Source of the DNA: Channallabes apus
Lineage: Eukaryota; Chordata; Actinopteri; Siluriformes; Clariidae
DNA: 64,000 nucleotides
NCBI GenBank assembly: GCA_030522415.1
Contig: CM060109.1
Span: 24,031,301 to 24,095,300 of the forward strand
Direction: 5' to 3'
Part shown: positions 10,846 through 23,122 of the stretch, piece by piece
How positions within the stretch are numbered: the first letter of the stretch is position 1
Layout of the letters: every line of letters begins with the position of its first letter
Notes under the pieces: model-generated
Databases searched by the model: none
What the model was told of the DNA's origin: nothing
The model's input: only the letters and a program-made list of their open reading frames with translations
Program-made: the position numbers and the translations under genes

Positions 10846-11958
10846 CAAGAGTAACATTGTATAGAGGAAGAATTACTCTACCAATGTGTAGTTTGAACAG
10901 TATCAGTTATTAAAAACTTATGCCCGGTACTTTCTGTACAGTCCTCGTACTTCTTCATTTGGGCTACATTTTAGGGTGTTGTTTGTGTCTAAAGTTCCAA
11001 CTCGTGTACGACATTCACTGCAGTCAGCAACCACAGCAGCCATCAAATCACCACATAATACCACAAGCATACCATATTAGGTACAACAGCACGCACACAT
11101 GTGCACTCACAGACACACAGACAGAGACACACACAGCAGGAGCTGATTTTGTTGGAAATGGAGACCAGTACATGATGTAACACTTTTTACACTCTCAGCT
11201 TTTGGGGAAAAAAATTTTCAGCTCTTCCAAGCTCACATGCATACACACACATACTCACGCAGCGTATTAACAGAAGAGAATGACTGTTAAGCACAAACTT
11301 GATCTCAGTAGAAATTTTTGAGTGCAGGTGTGACTGCCTCCGTGTCACGTTGACCTCACGGTAACAGATTAGAAGCTGAAAGGAGAATTTTAGCAACTTC
11401 TTGCTAAATCACATCAGCGCAGAAATAAATACAAACCAACCTTCTTCTTAGAACCTATTTACAGTATATATTACATTTACTTGGATCAATAGCACTCTAG
11501 GAACACTGTGCAGGAATACTTCCTGAATACACCCCAGTCCACTGAGGGGTCTCATGCACATGTATATTCAGTGTGCAATTTAAATATATAAGTTGGAAAT
11601 CCATAAATTGGTGTGTTTTCAGGAAAATGATGAATCCAAAGGAAGTCCACATTAAGATACCACGCACAGAAACTCGATACAAGATAACAGATACAAGAGC
11701 TCAAGATTGAACTAATGCCTCTTCTCGGACATGCAAGAAGGAAGTAGACACCCACAGTTAAAATGTATGATAAAATGTATACACCAAAATTTTTACATTT
11801 ATGATCAAGTAAGGTTTAGCTATTTATTTTTGATTGATATTATGTTGACTTTCCTTTAGCAGCTTTTAGAGCAATAACTCTCCATAGACAGAGAACATCT
11901 CAGAACAGCGATCTTTCAGATGTGTCAGGTTGACCAGTTCATGAATTGAGGTACAATT
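10846..11958. other. Intergenic, no gene seen
   Basis: This is AT-rich intergenic sequence with a CA-rich stretch at about 11090-11140. No ORF looks conserved and no RNA gene is recognisable. Confidence 0.5.
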
Positions 11959-12099
11959 CTGATAATGGTAAAAGGAGGTATTTCAAGATTCCAAGCTATT
12001 TATCTCTCCAGCAGTCCACCGTCAGATCTGATAATGGTAAAAAGCAGGTATTTCAAGATTCAAAGATATTTATCTCTGGGACAGTCCACCATCAGATCT
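11959..12099. repeat. Tandem duplication, two units of about 69-70 bp
   Basis: Two adjacent copies begin CTGATAATGGTAAAA at 11959 and 12028, and each ends with a CAGATCTG-type motif. The copies differ by a few substitutions and one single-base indel. Confidence 0.85.
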
Positions 12100-12439
12100 G
12101 CCCCGTTTGGGAATTTCATTTCTAGGCATAGGTGTATAGGAATGATGCAGCACAGGAATTACTTGGAACATTATATTATCTGCTTGATAATATAGCTAAT
12201 TGCGCACTGATAGCACACTAAAACTTATTTGGGAAGCTTCACGGTCTTGTCATGATTAGTTAAAACCAGATGGGATTTTATTGTGTTGGGCCCTAGGCAA
12301 AAATTAGGGGGCCTCTCCAACCAGAATTCATCACCATTATCTTATAAATAATAAATACATTTGTCAGCCCTTAGGGGCCTCCTACTGGCCTAGGGCCCTC
12401 AAGCAGTTGCCTGCCTTGCCTGTTGAGAAGCAGCGACTC

Positions 12440-12575
12440 TAACACAACTAAGTCAGGTTGCATCTGAAAGGGCATCCAGTGTAAATCCTGTGAAAAGATG
12501 TGTGGATCAGATGATCCTCTGTGTTGACCCTTGACAGGAACAGCTGAAAGACCAACAATAACAACTGTAGTAATA
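12440..12575 (+). mobile_element. SINE 3'-domain fragment
   Basis: The sequence AAAGGGCATCCAGTGTAAAT through GCTGAAAGACCAACAATAAC resembles the 3' domain of the SINE at 44446-44620 (TATCCGGCGTAAAACCTGC through GAAAGACCAACAAC). The tRNA-like head is missing. Confidence 0.55.
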
Positions 12576-13368
12576 TATCAGAGCTTTGCAGAGAAAAGAA
12601 CGAATACTTAAATTTTAGTGTATTAATTTGTGTCTTACTATATATAAATGAATACAAATCTTAATCTTTATTACCATGGCTGTATTTTGAGGTTTTGTTC
12701 CATTATACTACCACAAATGGTTGGTTCTCCTTTGAGAACCTAGAGTGCTGGAACAAGCAACATGGCCTACAAAAACCAGTGTGACTTCAAGATCTGTACT
12801 AAACATTAATAATCATATTGAATATTTCTTCATTCTTCAGTTCTTCATTTTAGGAAGTGTTGTAACTTTCATCCTTTGAAAGCATGGATGGTTTGTTAGT
12901 ATAACCACTATAACCACAAGATGGTGCTCCTTCTCTAGAATTACAGGTATCTAATCCTGTTCTTGGTGAACAAGCTCATATGGAAATTGTAAAAGGATTA
13001 CTAACAGGATTAGCCAAATGGTATGATGAAAGGCATATTTGAACAGTAGGTAAGAACCTGAGTGTTTTATTTCTTATACTAAATTGCCAGTTAAATTGAC
13101 TTTGCCCTGTTCTGTGTTCCTGAGATCAAAATATTTTCTGGAGGATAATTGGCTTTGTGATAAGATTGTGATTATACTCAGACTGCTGGTTTGAAAAGGA
13201 AGTGGGTGTCCCTGCACATGTTTCAGGAATTACATTGCCGGAATTAGATTTCCACTGAATGGCAAAGATTTTTTTTTTCAATAATTTTTTTTCTTCTTTT
13301 TATTATTAATATTATTTTTCTTTGTGTTAGTTTTGAGTTCTAGTCTTACAAAAACTACAATGAGTGTA
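12576..13368. other. Intergenic, no gene seen
   Basis: This is AT-rich intergenic DNA ending in a T-rich tract (13270-13320) just before the Tc1 cluster. No conserved frame is visible. Confidence 0.5.
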
Positions 13369-14457
13369 CAGGTGAAATACAGTAATGCAACTTAAAAGGT
13401 GAAACTAATATGAGATAGACTCCTTACATGCAAAGCAAGATAGTTAAAGCCGTGATTTGTCATAATTGAGATCATTATGGCATACAGCTCATGAAAACTC
13501 CAAATCCACAATCTCAGAAAATTAGAATATTACATGTAATGAAATGAAAATCTTCAGCTCTTCTGCATTGTTCGTTCTCATATTCTCTATGGGGTGCAGG
13601 TCAGACGAGTTTGCTGGCCAATCAAGCACAGTAATCCCACGGTCATTGAACCAGGTTTTGGTGCTTTTGGCAGTGTGGGCACGTGCCAATATATGCTGGA
13701 AAATGACGTTAGCATCCCCATAAAGCTCATCTGCTCATCTCCTCTAAAATCTCCTGGTAGACGGCTGCATTGACCCTGGACTTAATGAAGCACAGGGAAC
13801 CAACACCAGCAGATGACATGGCTCCCCAAATCAACACAGACTGTGGAAACTTCACACTGGACTTCAAGCATCTTGCAGTGTGTGCCTCTCCATTCTTTCT
13901 CTAGACTCTGGTTCCAAATGTGATGTACAAGTTGCTCTCATCAGAAAAGAAGACTTTGGACCACTGAGCAACAGACCAGGTCTTTTTTTCTTTAGCTCAG
14001 GCAAGACACTTCTGACATCATTTGTTATACAGGGGCGTCTTGACAAGAGGAATACGATATTTGAAGCCCATGTCCAGGCTCCGTGTGTGTGGTGACTCTT
14101 GATGCGTTGACTCCAGCCCCAGTCCACTCCTTGTGAAAGTCCCCAACACTTTTAAATGGCCTTTTCCTGACAATCCTCTCCAGATTCGGTCATCCCTACT
14201 GCTTGTGCACCTTTTTTACTTCCACACTTTTCCCTTCCAAATAACTTTCTATTGCAGTTTTTTTTTAATTGTTTTTGGTACTATTTTCATAAGTAAAGTG
14301 TGTATTTTCAAATCTCTTAGTACAAAACTCACATTTGATCATATTTGTAACACCACTAGTCATTCTTTCCAATCTGATGTCATGATTTCATTGTATTTGC
14401 ACATATTTTCATTCCACTTAATCATTGTTTCAGAACACATGATCATTGTAGTATATA

Positions 14458-15320
14458 CAGGTCCTTCTCAAAAAATTAGCATATTGTGATAAAGTTCATT
14501 ATTTTCTATAATGTACTGATAAACATTAGACTTTCATATATTTTAGATTCATTACACACAACTGAAGTATTCAAGCCTTTTATTGTTTTAATATTGATGA
14601 TTGTGGCATACAGCTCATGAAAACCCAAAATCCCTATCTCAAAAAATTTGCATATCATGAAAAGGTTCTCTAAACGAGCTATTAACCTAATTATCTGAAT
14701 CAACTAATTAACTCTAAACACCTGCAAAAGATTCCTGAGGCTGCTAAAAACTCCCAGCCTGGTTCATTACTCAAAACCGCAATCATGGGTAAGACTGCCG
14801 ACCTGACTGCTGTCCAGAAGGCCATCATTGACACCCTCAAGCAAGAGGGTAAGACACAGAAAGAAATTTCTGAACGAATAGGCTGTTCCCAGAGTGCTGT
14901 ATCAAGGCACCTCAGTGGGAAGTCTGTGGGAAGGAAAAAGTGTTGCAGAAAACGCTGCACAGCGAGAAGAGGTGACCGGGCCCTGAGGAAGATTGTGGAG
15001 AAGGACCGATTCCAGACCTTGGGGGACCTGCGGAAGCAGTGGACTGAGTCTGGAGTAGAAACATCCAGAGCCACCGTGTACAGGCGTGTGCAGGAAATGG
15101 GCTACAGGTTGCAAATTTTGCATGTCATTCGGAAATCAAGGTGCCAGAGTCTGGAGGAAGACTGGGGAGAGGGAAATGCCAAAATGCCTGAAGTCCAGTG
15201 TCAAGTACCCACAGTCAGTGATGGTCTGGGGTGCCATGTCAGTTGCTGGTGTTGGTCCACTGTGTTTTATCAAGGGCAGGGTCAATGCAGCTAGCTATCA
15301 GGAGATTTTCATCAACATCA
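14458..15320 (+). mobile_element. Inner Tc1-like element, right end missing
   Basis: This begins after TA at 14456-14457 with CAGGTCCTTCTCAAAAAATT and has an internal repeat of the terminal motif near 14636. It carries a Tc1-type transposase N-terminus starting at ATG 14785. No matching right inverted repeat is found, so the copy is truncated where it meets a different transposase fragment near 15320. Confidence 0.75.
14785..15320 (+). pseudogene. Tc1-like transposase, deleted and frameshifted
   Basis: The start gives a helix-turn-helix DNA-binding region with KTQKEISERIGCSQSAVSRH (residues about 23-42), followed by a second recognition segment (SRATVYRRVQEMGYR, about residues 94-108). The catalytic part is mostly deleted. 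After about 15130 the conserved VMVWGAMSVAGVGPLCFIKG block appears in a different frame (about 15218-15280). The protein then ends against unrelated sequence. A Tc1-family transposase needs an intact DDE core, so this copy is inactive. Confidence 0.8.
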
Positions 15321-15344
15321 CAGTGGAGGCTGCGGGGATGGCGA

Positions 15345-15505
15345 TCATCCACCTCCATGTAGAGAATAATTCCTCAATTGGGTTGAGAAAAGGGGAATAT
15401 GGTGGAAGATAAAGGGTCATGAAGCGAGGATGTGTTTGTAACCATTCCTGAACCAGCTGTGCATGGTGGAAGCTGACATTGTCCAACACAACATTGATTG
15501 AAAGC
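15345..15505 (-). pseudogene. Fragment of a second type of IS630/Tc1-like DDE transposase
   Basis: Minus-strand translation gives VLDNVSFHHAQLVQEW followed by LPPYSPFLNPIEELFSTWRW. This holds the second aspartate and the glutamate block of a DDE core of the IS630-like kind, distinct from the Tc1-like protein next to it. Only about 50 residues survive, inserted between the inner and outer Tc1 parts. Confidence 0.7.
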
Positions 15506-16376
15506 TCTTGCAGCAGTTTGTAACTTACAAATGACCAGACAACAATCAGTCAAGTTGAAAATCCATGGACATAATGAATGATTCATTGATTAAACATTAA
15601 AATCAGTTGAATTAAACGACAGAGAAATGTATTAAACTGAATAATAAGAGATGCAAATCAAAAATTTGATAGTGATAACATTATGAAAGGCAGTTACTGT
15701 GAACGAAACATTTATTTAGATGAAACAGATGAAACTACTATTTTGTGTAGTGAAAAGGATATTTTGTGATTATGTGTATTGTACTAACACAATTGAAAAT
15801 ATGCTGAAATGTTTGAAAAAAGTGCACTTTTGATGATCTGTTGTGATATAAGTACTAAGACCTTTGAAAATGTACCAATTGCTTGTAAAAACTGCACCAA
15901 ACCAATTTTTAAAACTGTAATGTGTTTTGATGCAGCACTTTGGGAACATCCAACTTCTTTTGCCATTTCCTTTTGAGGCTTTCCCTCCTTGTGAAGGATG
16001 TCGGTGATGGTTTTCTGCACAACTCTCAGGTCAGCAGTCTTTCCTATGATTGTGCTTCCTACTGAACCAGACTGAGAGACAATTTAAAGGCACAGGAACC
16101 CTTTGCAGGTGTTATGGCACAGTTGATTAGAGTGCAACACTTTGAGCCTAGAATATTGAACCTTTTCACAATATTCTAATTTTCTGAGATTTTGGATTTG
16201 GGGTTTTCATGAACTGTAAGCCATAATCATCTCAATTATGACAAATCAAGGTTTGAAGTATCTTGCTTTGCATGTAATACAGTAAGTCTATCTCATATAT
16301 TAGTTTCATCTTGTGAGTTGCATTACTGAAATAAATTAACTTGCACGATATTCTAATTTTTTGAGTTTCCCCTGTA

Positions 16377-18229
16377 TATCAACTCAGCTAATGTGCATGG
16401 CAGTGGTAAATTAGTGCAGTATATTAAAAAACCCTAGCCTGAAAAATAAAAACAAGCTAAGCTCAGCAAACGACTCATATCCACAATAGCAAAAGCAACA
16501 GGAAATTTGACACAAAGCTGTTTTGGAAAGATGAATTCAGAAACAAAGTAGAGGTTGGAACAACATTCTTATCAGCTCTCTCCAATCTGACATGTGTGTG
16601 CTGCAGGTCTTCAATAAAATGAGCCATAAAACCCTTTTTACATGGAATGCTTCACTGTGTCAGGTTATGGTGATTTTTCTTTGTTCTGTGCCATGCAGAA
16701 CCCAGCAGGTGGGCATTGTTTAAGACTGTCTGGTTGACAGGTGGAACAGAAACAAGCTTTTCAATCAGGTCAGTCTTTTCCTGCTTTTCCTTCCACGCTG
16801 GCCTGCTCTGGGCCTGACTCACCCACAAAAAAGATATTAATAGATTTATACCCTCTTTCTGGGAGGTGGGTAGAGGATAAACTATGTCTTTTTACGCATA
16901 GTCTCTCTTTCCCTCTTTACCAAGGCCTCTTTCCTTCCTTTTCTCCTGTTTGGATTGTTTTTGTTAAAGCCCTCAAGAAGGCAGAGCTACAACTCCCAGC
17001 CCGCTTTCAGTCTTTCACCAACATAATCTTTGATTTAAAAAAAAAAAAAAGAGATAGAGTTCAGAATTATTAAGATGTACAAAATCTGCTTACCACCCTC
17101 TCTATTTGCTTATGCAATATTACTACAGGAATGCCTGTTTAAGCTTTAACAAAAATGTACTGTTTGTACAATCAAATCTATTAGGCATGGAAGTTATTCA
17201 TAGATTTTTTTTTAGAGACTGAATGACATTGTGTGAGAGCATTCCTGTCCCTTACGTATTACCATATACATCTGTATTACATTTAGTATTATTCCTAAGT
17301 GCCAGAGATGGGGGGCGGGGGTCATCCTTGATGACCCATATGTTGTTTTAAGGGTCAGCTTGTAAATGGCCTCACTGAACTTTTTACAAGAAGCGCAGAA
17401 TGGGCAGCAACTCACCCAAGAGGCCAAACTCAGATTTACTTAATACCTCCTCCTTTCCCAGTCTTATTTTGTCCAGAAATGATGTAATTGGTATATCACC
17501 AAACATTAAAAAAAAAAGTTTGTGCTGCAATAATTTCTTCTCTGCATCAAGCTAAGAAAACAACAGAGATTTGAAAGTACAGGAACTGGGTTAACAACCC
17601 TTTAACATGTTATGAAAACCTGAAAGGGTAGAGCTGATCCATCAATTGTGTGGAAAAAATGAGGTCAGGAAAAATCATGCATACAGATCACTCAAACTCA
17701 TGGTAAAGCTGCATGGTTACAAAAAAAAATCAACAGTAAAAGCCATAGCTATGTTTAATAGTGAAAATTTCCATATGCACAAAATGTGTAGAGAACTCAT
17801 AGGATTTTTGCTAAATTGAGACTAATCAGAACAATGGCTTCAATTTGCTAGAAAGCATAAAGATTGGATTTTTTAGCAATAGAGAAACACTGTGTGCTCT
17901 GATGAGTCCTGACTGACTTGATTCCAGAGTGATTGTATGCTGGCCACCACATTGTGGGCTGTATCTGTTTCACCTTAAGGATCATGCATCTCTTTAAATC
18001 TGATGAAAAATATGCATGATTGTGTATGTGAGAGGAGAGAGAGAGAGAAAGAGAGAGAGAGAGAAATGAAAACCAAATTTTGGTCTTAAAGTATGGGAAT
18101 ACCTGACCATCACACACATACAGTATGTGCATGTGTTCCAAAGCAATAAGCATTAATATAGTGTCTGCATCTTCTTTGCCCTTATAATAACCTCCAATCT
18201 TTCTTGGGAGAGCTTTGTCTTACATTTTT
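16377..18229. other. Intergenic, no gene seen
   Basis: There is no conserved frame. An A-tract lies at 17037-17050 and a GA-rich microsatellite at about 18033-18065. The remainder is AT-rich unique-looking sequence. Confidence 0.45.
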
Positions 18230-19175
18230 GAGTATTGCTGTCAGTATTTGTGCTCATTCATCCACAAGCGTATTAATGAGGTCAGACACTGATGTTGGGT
18301 GAGAAGGCCTGGCGCAGTAGGAGTTCCAGTTCATCCCGAAGGTATTCAGAGGAATTGAGGTCAAAGCTTCATGCAGGACACTCAAGCTGTTTTTCACTTA
18401 CTTACTCTAAAGAGAAATAGTAACATTACAGCATATACAGTACTATGATGTGTTGCATATTTTGTGCCAACAGATTGGGGAACAACTACACATCGGTGAA
18501 ATTATAAAATGTGCACATGACCTATAGTGTATGATATTACATTATGCGAAGATAATAATTGTAAGTGGCATAGACTGGGTATTTGAATTAGTTAGGCTAT
18601 ATTTGATTCAATACAGGTGTGTATAGGACTATAAAAAGGACATATTCACAACCAAAAAATGCTATAAAACAAGTATGCCTTAAAAAAATTTTTTTAATTA
18701 AATAAAAAGTTTAAAAATGAAAGCTCAGAAAATAATACAGAATGAAACCAGGTCAGTATTTGGCACAATGGCACTTTGAGGACCCCTTGGACCCTTTAGT
18801 GCGACTTACGGTTTGTTCATTTTTTTATAAGGAAATTAGCTACTACGTTTACTGAGCGACCTGCAGAGACTTTTATTCACCTCTTTCTTTACACATACAT
18901 ACACACACAAACACACAGAGACTGCGAGCCAGGGCTTCTCACCAGACAATGATGTTGGTTTCTTGCCAACATCAGTGTCTGACCTCACTAATGCACTTCT
19001 GCAAGAATGGTCAAAAATTCCCATAAACACACTCCTAAACATTGTGGAAAGACTTTCCAGAAGATTAGAAGCTGTTATAGCTGCAAAGGGTGTGCCAACA
19101 TCATATTAAACCCTATGGATTAAAATGATATCAAAGTCCATATGCATTTGAAGGCAGGCAAGCAAATAGTTTTAC
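18230..19175. mobile_element. Two oppositely oriented pieces of one DNA-transposon family
   Basis: A 21-base motif at 18278-18298 recurs as its reverse complement at 18966-18986, with related sequence around each. The right piece continues with CATTGTGGAAAGACTTTCC and GCTGTTATAGCTGCAAAGGG, which I recognise from abundant fish DNA-transposon copies. The family is not resolved. The interior (about 18370-18880) has no recognisable content. Confidence 0.5.
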
Positions 19176-19289
19176 CAATATAGTGCACATACTGTATGTA
19201 CAGTACATATACTTCTTCATATATTATAGATTATACTTTGTATATTGTGTATTATCCTTTTTTTTCTTTTAGTCATTTCAGTTGAATGG

Positions 19290-19370
19290 TTTGCCTATCT
19301 GACATGTCTATTCTTGCTTCTGGACGTTTGTAATTTCTTCGAGATCAATAAAGTATCTATCTATCTATTT
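19290..19370 (+). mobile_element. LINE 3'-tail fragment with (ATCT)n
   Basis: The sequence TTCTTCGAGATCAATAAAGT followed by (ATCT)n is the usual end of a fish Rex/CR1-like LINE. Only the tail is seen. Confidence 0.5.
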
Positions 19371-19639
19371 TGCACAATACTGTATATTAGTATATTAAAC
19401 ATTGATTTTAAACTATACAGGACTATGCAAAACCCCTCAGTATGTAATTTATGTATTATGAAGATTACATTAAAGGAATGAGGTTGGCTGCAAAGTGCCT
19501 AAAAATACAAGATTTTAAAACTAGTTCTTCATTTACATCAATCATCATGGTTCCAGCGTTAAAGCTCATGCCTTTTGAACAGTGCTGTACTTAATGTAGG
19601 AAATATATCAAATTAATGCATGTCTCTTATGATAAAACA

Positions 19640-20107
19640 ACCTACCGTTATTTGTTGGACAGTCATTACGCATGCGCACTCCGCGACAGATCTGGCCGCT
19701 CCTTCTTTCTCCGCCCACTTCTTCAGTTCCATCCCCGCCTCTTCTCTCGAGCCACGCGTTTGGGTTTTTGTTTTAGCTGCTCAGAGGCGCTTTGGGTATG
19801 GAAGCCATTTCTTCACCGCGCTTTGGAGTTTGAGTTGACAGAATTATTGAGCGCAGAATTGTCTCACAGCGGCTGGATATAACTCATATACTTTTAACTT
19901 TTTATCCCCAGTATATTTTTAACCTTCGGTCTTGCGACTGAACTTTTTCCCCTCGGGCGCGCGCAGCTTTGTGTGTGTGCGGTCCGGTGTTTACGGAACC
20001 GAGAATGAGGAATTAGGCTCGTGCGCCGAAAGCGCGCTCCTGTGCGCGTGCTCGGGAGTCGGTTCGGCTAACCCTAACCGGCGCGCAGGCCGGGGGATCC
20101 CGCCACG
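19640..20107 (+). promoter_or_regulatory. RFTN2: CpG-rich promoter and 5' UTR region of RFTN2
   Basis: The bases before the RFTN2 start are GC- and CpG-rich, with GCGCGC and CCGGCGCGC clusters at about 19955-20095, in contrast to the AT-rich flanks. This is the expected look of a vertebrate CpG-island promoter. The transcription start cannot be placed from sequence alone. Confidence 0.6.
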
Positions 20108-22697
20108 ATGGGATGTGGACTACGGAAGCTGGAGGAGCCTGAGGACAGCAGCCCGGGCAAAATATACTCCACCCTGAGGAGACCGCAAGTGGAGACCAAA
20201 ACCGACACTGTGTACGAGTACGTGCTGCTGGACTTCAGCTTAGAAGGTACGTCTGGGATTCATCTGGAGAAGTTCTGGTTCGTGAATATTATGACTCGAG
20301 TCTGTTTATTTCTAACGCCTTCTGTTTGTGTCTGTTAACCTGAAATTCCTATAAACCTGGGTCACGTTGCAGACTGGCACAGGCTCAGCTGAAACTGATG
20401 GATTTTCTTATTTCTCATAGCAACAACAGAAATTCATTCTCCATGGAAATCAAGAGACACATCTGTCTGTGGGAAGTTCATTCACCGAAACAACTTGCAC
20501 ATTACAGGAATTTAACTGTCATTGCCAATAATCCCCTGTACAGTCCTGACTTTGTGCCAAAGAATTTCATAAAAGGATTTCCTGGGAGGCCAGTATTTCA
20601 CACATAAAGCAGGCAGTCTGATCACGGCTCCGGTGATCGAGAAAACTTTGCACGTTTATGGCATCCAAGCACCAGATTATTTGGCATAAGTGCGTTAGTG
20701 TAGCAGGGAATTATATAAAGTAATAAAGGTAGTTAACACACTTACTCTCCAAACAGTGTTCGACACAATCAAAAGTCACGATTTAACCTGAAAACTTCTT
20801 GAATCACAGCTTACTTTATAGAGAGAATGGAAAAAGTATACATGACTTCGGCTCTACTAGAAAGAACCGACATTCCTGCTGTTACGTACTGTTCAGCTGT
20901 AAATATGTGGTCCCGTCTACTTGTGAAGATGTAAATGGTCAAGGATGACTGAGCAAGAAGGTGATTTATTCCAAATTTGTGCTTATTCTTTAACTGTGAA
21001 TGGGGAAGAAGAAATGGAATGCAGGAGGGTTTAAAATATTTTGTGAAATCAGCCTGTTCTGTAAATGATTTGGTTTGGATCAACAAAAGCAGGAGCTCTC
21101 TCTGGCATCAAGCGTGTATTTCTGTATGGTTTTAATGCTGGCTGATGTCTGATTACCACAATGGCAAGAATGTTCATTTTTAAGGTTGGCTTCATGGGTA
21201 CCTTGATCTTCTGTTCAGAAGCATAGCTCTCTCAAAATGAGCGACTGGATTAGCACTGCTCTTTGGATAAACTCTTTGGGAAAGTTTATACCAGATATGT
21301 TTACATGGACAATATTTCTGCATTCAGATTTCAGCATGTTTTGCTATGTGCAAAGAGGTTCTGCTCTAGAGATTAGAAAAAGAAGTATTTTCCCTCCAAC
21401 TATTAGATTAGGTTAGGCTTCACAGCTTGTCTGATAGAGTTTACTGATCAGGAATGGAAGTTAAGTTTCCTTCCCAGAAACTCACCATGTCACTTAATGT
21501 TACCCCCACATGGGGCAAATATGCTCAGAAAGGATGTATTTATTCAGGCAAGAGAAACAATCAGAACCGATTTTCTGATGATTATCAAACCCTCTCATTC
21601 TGATTGAAAATTCTTTTCGTTCTGGCCGGACCAGGTCAGGCTGTTCCGATTAATGTTGTTGTATAATGTGGTTTTATTCTGATTACGCTTTTACTCCCTT
21701 TATTAGTGGAAAATTGGTATCCTTGTAAACAAACCTAATAGCATTGCAGCAGGTTCTAGACTATCAGCCTGTCTCCTGAGCCTAGACATGCTTCATTTCC
21801 AAGTTTAATCAATCACACAAAAGTGAAACTTTATAAAGGTCATGATTCAGTGCCAGGGTTACAATTTCCTCAGTGCTTGTAGATGTCTGTAGATTATATG
21901 TTGTATATGGTATTTTTAGCCCATGGCGGTTAAGGATGTGGTGCTGAACCGTATGGGCATGGGCCTTAACAAGTCAAAACTGATCTGCTGTCAATCATAT
22001 TTTTGCTTCAGTGCAAAAATTTGAATTTGAATTTGAAATAGGCACTTTTAGCAACACTTTCATTAACAGCATTAATTGAAACTTTAACATTATTAACGTT
22101 AACATTGTTAAAATACTGTGTCTAGTAAGTTCAGTCCTCAGCAGAGGTTTAAAGAAGCCTTTGCTTGTGGAAGTCCAGATGTTGTGGTGTAATAGAGCTG
22201 GCATACAGATTAAAACCGACTGGCCTTAATCGCCTGCTCAGTTTCACTGAACAGCTGCAGCATTAGTTAACTCGGTCACAACTGAAGGCATGGTTGGTGC
22301 CCAACTTAAAGTGGCATAATGCTTCTGTATTCACAAGTAGTTTATAGGGAGTTTGTTTCATCACAGCTACTCAAAATGTGGCACTTTGCCGATTCATACC
22401 CACTAGCAAACTCTGGTCTATCACATAGCTAGGGCTGCAACTAACGATTATTTTGATAATCGATTAGTTGGCCGATTATTTTTTTTGATTAATCGGATAA
22501 CTCCTAAACGCTTTAATTTGATGTTTTGCTTAACTATATAAAACCATAAATCAGGATATTATTTATGTATAAAAGTAAACTTTTAAAAAATGCAATAGCC
22601 ACATAGAGTTTAATGATCTTTAATTTTGACATTTAAACCTTATTTTATGTAAATCAACATTTTTGTTTTTAACAATAATTGCAGATGGCAAGTTGAC

Positions 22698-22748
<51 letters not shown>

Positions 22749-22784
22749 ATATATATAGATATATATAGATATATATATATATAT

Positions 22785-22819
<35 letters not shown>

Positions 22820-22874
22820 TATATATATATATATATATATAGATATATATAGATATATATAGATATATAGATAT

Positions 22875-22917
<43 letters not shown>

Positions 22918-23081
22918 TATATAATTAGGACTGCACGATATATCGAAAAAATATCGTTATCGCGATAATGGCATGCGCGATAACCATATCGCAAGGAGTT
23001 GCGATAAATACTTTATTTGCCAAGCATTTGTGTGTCCAAATTTGACCAATCAGATGGGCCCTTACTATGTTTATACCCGCT

Positions 23082-23122
<41 letters not shown>

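Larger units (their letters stand above)
13369..16374 (-). mobile_element. Outer Tc1/mariner element, interrupted
   Basis: The element is flanked by TA at 13367-13368 and 16375-16376. It starts CAGGTGAAA and ends TTTCCCCTG, and its two ends match as long inverted repeats of 200 bases or more, with motifs such as CTCAGAAAATTAGAATATT at both ends. Its transposase ran on the minus strand. The N-terminal helix-turn-helix part (GKPQKEMAKEVGCSQSAASK) is read at about 16020-15900, and C-terminal pieces at about 14150-13590. The coding region is broken and the middle is replaced by other transposon pieces, so it is dead. Confidence 0.8.

Noticed and set aside
20398..20607. ORF shortly after RFTN2 exon 1
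   Set aside because: It does not match raftlin and the phase-correct exon 2 is at 28397; intronic.
22620..22994. Long minus-strand ORF of alternating Ile-Tyr
   Set aside because: It is the translation of an (AT)n microsatellite.
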